In this document: positions 61,455 through 64,000 of the stretch, piece after piece | Position numbering within the stretch: the stretch's first letter is position 1 | Layout: each line of letters opens with the position of its first letter | From: an uncultured Coriobacteriaceae bacterium | Lineage (GTDB): Bacteria > Actinomycetota > Coriobacteriia > Coriobacteriales > Atopobiaceae | Reading direction: 5' to 3' | Assembly: GCA_902801175.1 (NCBI GenBank) | Contig: CADCHF010000002.1 | Coordinates: 43,335 to 107,334 of the forward strand | Length of the DNA stretch: 64,000 nt | The notes under the pieces: generated by a model | Seen by the model: the letters and a program-made list of their open reading frames with translations, nothing else | Told to the model about the DNA's origin: nothing | The model's database searches: none | Translations under genes and position numbers: made by a program

Positions 61455-63374
61455 TTATCCGTTTTCGCCTTCGTCAGAGGGCTCCTCGGACTCCTTTGGC
61501 TCCTCGGTTTGCTCGGGCTCGGGACAGCTCGACACGACCCAGGCGACAAAGTTGTCCTCGGCTCCGCCCTGCCGCTCCACGAGGACCTTGTCGTCATCCC
61601 ACACCGCCTCAAAGGCGAGGTCCTCGACCGCCGAGCATCCCTTGAGCGCGCACGCAAGGTTGGCAACGGTGGCGAGCGGAGCGTGCTCGTGCAGCAGCCC
61701 GGTGTTGATGCGCCAATGAGGGGCCACGCCGCTTGGTTCGCCATCAACCAGCAAGAACGTGAGCGGGTCGGTCATGGCCACGCGATCGGCAACGCTCACC
61801 TCGCACGTGTCAAGCTCGACCAGGTCGCCACGCCACTCAGAGACCACCGTTTCGTCCCAGCCCTGGGCCTTTGCATAGGTCTCGTGATTGGACTCTATGA
61901 GGCTGGCCGCCAGCGGGTCGAAGTGCAACGTGGGCTGGTCGTCGGTACCAAAGAGCTGGTTGGCCAATGCGGAGCGGTCGATTGCGTCGTACGCGCAGAC
62001 CTCGAGGGCCGCCGGACGCAGGGCCTGCGCAAACCCCCAGAGGCCCGTGACATCGGCCGTCTCGCTCGCAGCCGAGTAGGTAAGCCAGCGGTTCTCGCCA
62101 TTGAGCGACGACACGTAGCTCTCTATGCTCTCGTAGACCGTCGCCTGCACCTGGCGCACGCCAGGAACCCCCTCGCTGGTCTCCCCTTCGCCTGTGTCTG
62201 CAGTGCTCGCTGGAGCAAGGCGCAGGGAGGGGTCGCCCGGGAAGACCGGGTCGGCGTCGCTTCTGGGGAGAACGGTGTAGGGGAACTGCGTGTGCGAGAG
62301 GAAGTGCCCCGCGGACTCTGCGATGAGGTCGGTGAGGTAGTTGTAGTAGCTGCCCGCGGCAAAGCTGCCGTCCTCGATGCGGTCAAGCGTGAGAGACGCC
62401 CCATCGCCGTCAACAAGCCCAAGGCCGTTGACATAGTCGCCGTAGGCGTATGCCAGGTCGCTGGAGAGAAGCTTGGTCCACTGGTCGTCCGCACGCGTTC
62501 CCTCGGAGGAATACTGGCCGACCATCCACTCGTACGCAGCGTCAACTGCCCCGTAGGAGGTAAGCGGGCACCATGTGGCACAGCCATAGATCTGGTCGGC
62601 GAGGTCCTCGCCCTGGTCATCGTGGGTTGCCGCCCCGATCTGCGCAAGGTAAGGGGCGTAGCTCTCGCTGTTTCCGCTCACGGCCAAAAGGGCCCCCATG
62701 CCACCACCTGCGCCATGGCCAAACACAAAGATGCGATCGGTGTTGCACGGCAGGACGGAGGCGTTGTAGCGAAGGCAGCGCACGGCAGCCTTGAGGTCCA
62801 CAACGGGCCATGGAGCGCCGCCAGAGAAGTATTCCTGCGTGGTCGACTCATAACCGCCACTGCGGCCCCTAAAGCCCGCGTAGACGTAGACGAGGCCCGC
62901 CTTGAGATAGCGGTCAAGACCGGCGTAGGAATAGCTTGTGGGGCACTCCTGGGCGCTGCAGCTGCTGGAGTTGATGGGCATGACCACGGGAGCCGTTTGC
63001 GCCGTGAACGACCCGACCTTGGCGTCGGGGGCAATCGTGCATGCGTAGGTGCGGCCCTTCTTGGTCCCCTCGAAGTAGGCGCCTGGCACAAAGATGGAGA
63101 GCGACTCGTACTGCTCACTTCCCGGCATGAGGCAATATGGGATGCCGAGCTGGTAGTAACAGTCGTTTGCCTCGTCATAGAGCCAGGCGTTGGGATCTAT
63201 GGCAAGGTCGGCAAACTCGTCAAGGTCAACCTCGGGCTCGGGTTCGGGCTGTGGCTCCTCCTGGGGTTCTGGCTCGGGTTCGGGCTCTGGCTTTTGAGGA
63301 CGCTGACAGGCAGCCAGCCCTGCCGTGACACCCATACCAACGGTTGCGAGCAAGCTTCTTCTGGTCAGGTTCAT
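61455..63374 (-). CDS. Tannase-like alpha/beta-hydrolase lipoprotein lacking the nucleophile Ser
   Basis: This 639-residue protein has a Tat-type lipoprotein signal (TRRSLLATVGMGVTAGLAAC) and a Glu-Pro repeat linker (about 28-50). A large alpha/beta-hydrolase fold follows that looks like the tannase/feruloyl-esterase-type family (YVYAGFRGRSGGYEST, PWPVVDLKAAVRCLRYN, GCATWCPLTSYGAVDAAYEW). The nucleophile elbow reads GHGAG (219-223), where the family has G-x-S-x-G, so Gly221 replaces the catalytic Ser. It is therefore probably a non-hydrolytic binding protein, or uses other residues. GAGGGGG precedes the ATG at 63372-63374. Confidence 0.82.
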   Translation of the reverse strand: MNLTRRSLLATVGMGVTAGLAACQRPQKPEPEPEPEPQEEPQPEPEPEVDLDEFADLAIDPNAWLYDEANDCYYQLGIPYCLMPGSEQYESLSIFVPGAYFEGTKKGRTYACTIAPDAKVGSFTAQTAPVVMPINSSSCSAQECPTSYSYAGLDRYLKAGLVYVYAGFRGRSGGYESTTQEYFSGGAPWPVVDLKAAVRCLRYNASVLPCNTDRIFVFGHGAGGGMGALLAVSGNSESYAPYLAQIGAATHDDQGEDLADQIYGCATWCPLTSYGAVDAAYEWMVGQYSSEGTRADDQWTKLLSSDLAYAYGDYVNGLGLVDGDGASLTLDRIEDGSFAAGSYYNYLTDLIAESAGHFLSHTQFPYTVLPRSDADPVFPGDPSLRLAPASTADTGEGETSEGVPGVRQVQATVYESIESYVSSLNGENRWLTYSAASETADVTGLWGFAQALRPAALEVCAYDAIDRSALANQLFGTDDQPTLHFDPLAASLIESNHETYAKAQGWDETVVSEWRGDLVELDTCEVSVADRVAMTDPLTFLLVDGEPSGVAPHWRINTGLLHEHAPLATVANLACALKGCSAVEDLAFEAVWDDDKVLVERQGGAEDNFVAWVVSSCPEPEQTEEPKESEEPSDEGENG

Positions 63375-63494
63375 AAGAGGTCCCCCTCTGAGTCGCCATA
63401 TTGCGAGGTTCACATGATATTTTAGAACCAAGTACCCGCGCCTTGACGCTGTGGGCACGCTCCACCGATTGAGCAGAGCCAAAAGGATATTAAT

Positions 63495-63821
63495 ATGAAC
63501 GCTTCTTCTGCGCACAGTGCTTCCGCGCCGTCCCCAAACCAGGTGAGGCGCCTGCGCATACATTTTGTGGGAGAGGTTCAGGGAGTGGGCTTTCGCTGGA
63601 CGTCGCGCCGGGTGGCACGTGACCTGGGACTCTCTGGGTGGGTGCGAAACGAGTGGGACGGTAGCGTGAGCATGGAGCTGCAGGGGCCAAGTGCCAAGCT
63701 TGCGGCGTTTTTCACGCTGTTCGACCGGTCGTACGCCAACTACCCCATCCGCTACACGATCGACGAGAAAGACGACATCGAGCCCGTGGATGGCGACGAC
63801 GTCTTTGAGGTGCGGTTTTAG
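63495..63821 (+). CDS. acyP: Acylphosphatase
   Basis: This 108-residue protein has an acylphosphatase domain after a 17-residue Ser/Ala-rich extension: RLRIHFVGEVQGVGFRWTSRRVARDLGLSGWVRNEWDGSV. This includes the GxVQGVGFR phosphate loop with catalytic Arg and the GWVRN Asn. It hydrolyses acyl phosphates in the cytosol. AAAAGGA precedes the ATG at 63495. Confidence 0.93.
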   Translation: MNASSAHSASAPSPNQVRRLRIHFVGEVQGVGFRWTSRRVARDLGLSGWVRNEWDGSVSMELQGPSAKLAAFFTLFDRSYANYPIRYTIDEKDDIEPVDGDDVFEVRF

Positions 63822-63879
63822 CTGGCCCCGTCCATTGGGGACGGTTCCTTTTGAACGGAGGCCTGCCGTTCAACCCGTG

Positions 63880-63917
63880 GGGGTGTGTCAGCGGGGACGT
63901 CCCCGCTGACACACCCC
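63880..63917. repeat. 38-bp perfect palindrome
   Basis: GGGGTGTGTCAGCGGGGAC (63880-63898) is followed directly by its exact reverse complement (63899-63917), with no loop. It lies 58 bases past the acylphosphatase stop. There is no T tract on either side, so it is not a standard terminator. Confidence 0.9.
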
Positions 63918-63960
63918 TCATCCGACTCCCAGATCCGACTCCATGGGGGGCCTTTTGGTA

Positions 63961-63986
63961 AAAGAAAACGCCCCTTGCTTGGGGCG
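63961..63986 (-). terminator. Terminator of a gene beyond the right edge
   Basis: The stem CGCCCC (63969-63974) pairs with GGGGCG (63981-63986). On the minus strand it is followed by TTTTCTTT. It should terminate a minus-strand gene or RNA entering from the right. Confidence 0.75.
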
Positions 63987-64000
63987 CTGATAATTAAATG

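Noticed and set aside
61089..63425. 778-codon open frame on the plus strand
   Set aside because: Antisense to the tannase-like gene and carD; typical shadow of GC-rich codons with no supported start.

Overview
This window is a GC-rich, densely coded bacterial chromosome segment, most consistent with an anaerobic actinomycete of class Coriobacteriia, probably Atopobiaceae (Olsenella-like). That placement is an inference. It rests on the combination of an anaerobic (cobalt-early) B12 pathway, an AmaP/DUF2273/Asp23 envelope operon, CarD, LCP and YebC proteins, Tat-type lipoproteins, a tannase-like secreted hydrolase and the general codon style. No rRNA, tRNA, CRISPR array, prophage or insertion sequence was recognised.

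Layout. (1) 1-7.3 kb is an accessory-looking stretch: an exported lipoprotein (partial), a Nudix hydrolase, a DUF4353-type carbohydrate-binding lipoprotein, a membrane-linked GTPase, a two-gene plus-strand unit (small conserved protein and a winged-helix/PD-(D/E)XK nuclease) and a convergent DUF262-DUF1524 protein with a RAMA-like reader domain. The stretch ends in a symmetric four-copy 31-nt repeat. (2) 7.3-16.8 kb is housekeeping and envelope: cysK, two acyltransferase-3 membrane proteins, amaP-DUF2273-asp23, an LCP ligase, gpsA and yebC. (3) 16.9-37.2 kb is a cobalamin locus. A plus-strand arm (Cys-rich small protein, cobU, cobS, a short second CobU-like protein, a secreted protein) converges on a 17-gene minus-strand operon. 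That operon starts with a compact cobalamin riboswitch at about 37.1 kb and runs exported cbiK, a lipoprotein, a BtuFCD-like ABC importer, cbiD, cbiF, cbiGH, cbiJ, cbiET, cbiA, cbiB, cobD, cbiP, cbiC, cobT, cobC. (4) 37.2-52 kb holds lgt, a NifU-like protein, a U32 peptidase, tyrS, a class A penicillin-binding protein, argR, rfbA-rfbD-rfbB (dTDP-rhamnose), a membrane-anchored C39-like protein and a phosphohexomutase. (5) 52-64 kb holds rlmKL, a methyltransferase plus a truncated protein bracketed by two long palindromic repeats, kup, citrate synthase, an ACT-domain protein, carD, a tannase-like lipoprotein and acylphosphatase.

How it works together. The B12 operon couples corrinoid uptake (ABC importer) to cobalt insertion, corrin ring assembly and lower-ligand attachment, all under one riboswitch whose platform can hide the first gene's ribosome binding site. 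CbiL and a corrinoid adenosyltransferase are not in the window. The 1-7 kb and 54-56.5 kb regions look like small defence or mobile modules. The most unusual items are the Z-alpha-like nuclease, the repeat pair with an identical 49-bp core, the symmetric 31-nt repeat, a family of paired secreted proteins in the B12 locus, and two exported enzymes that have lost their catalytic nucleophile.
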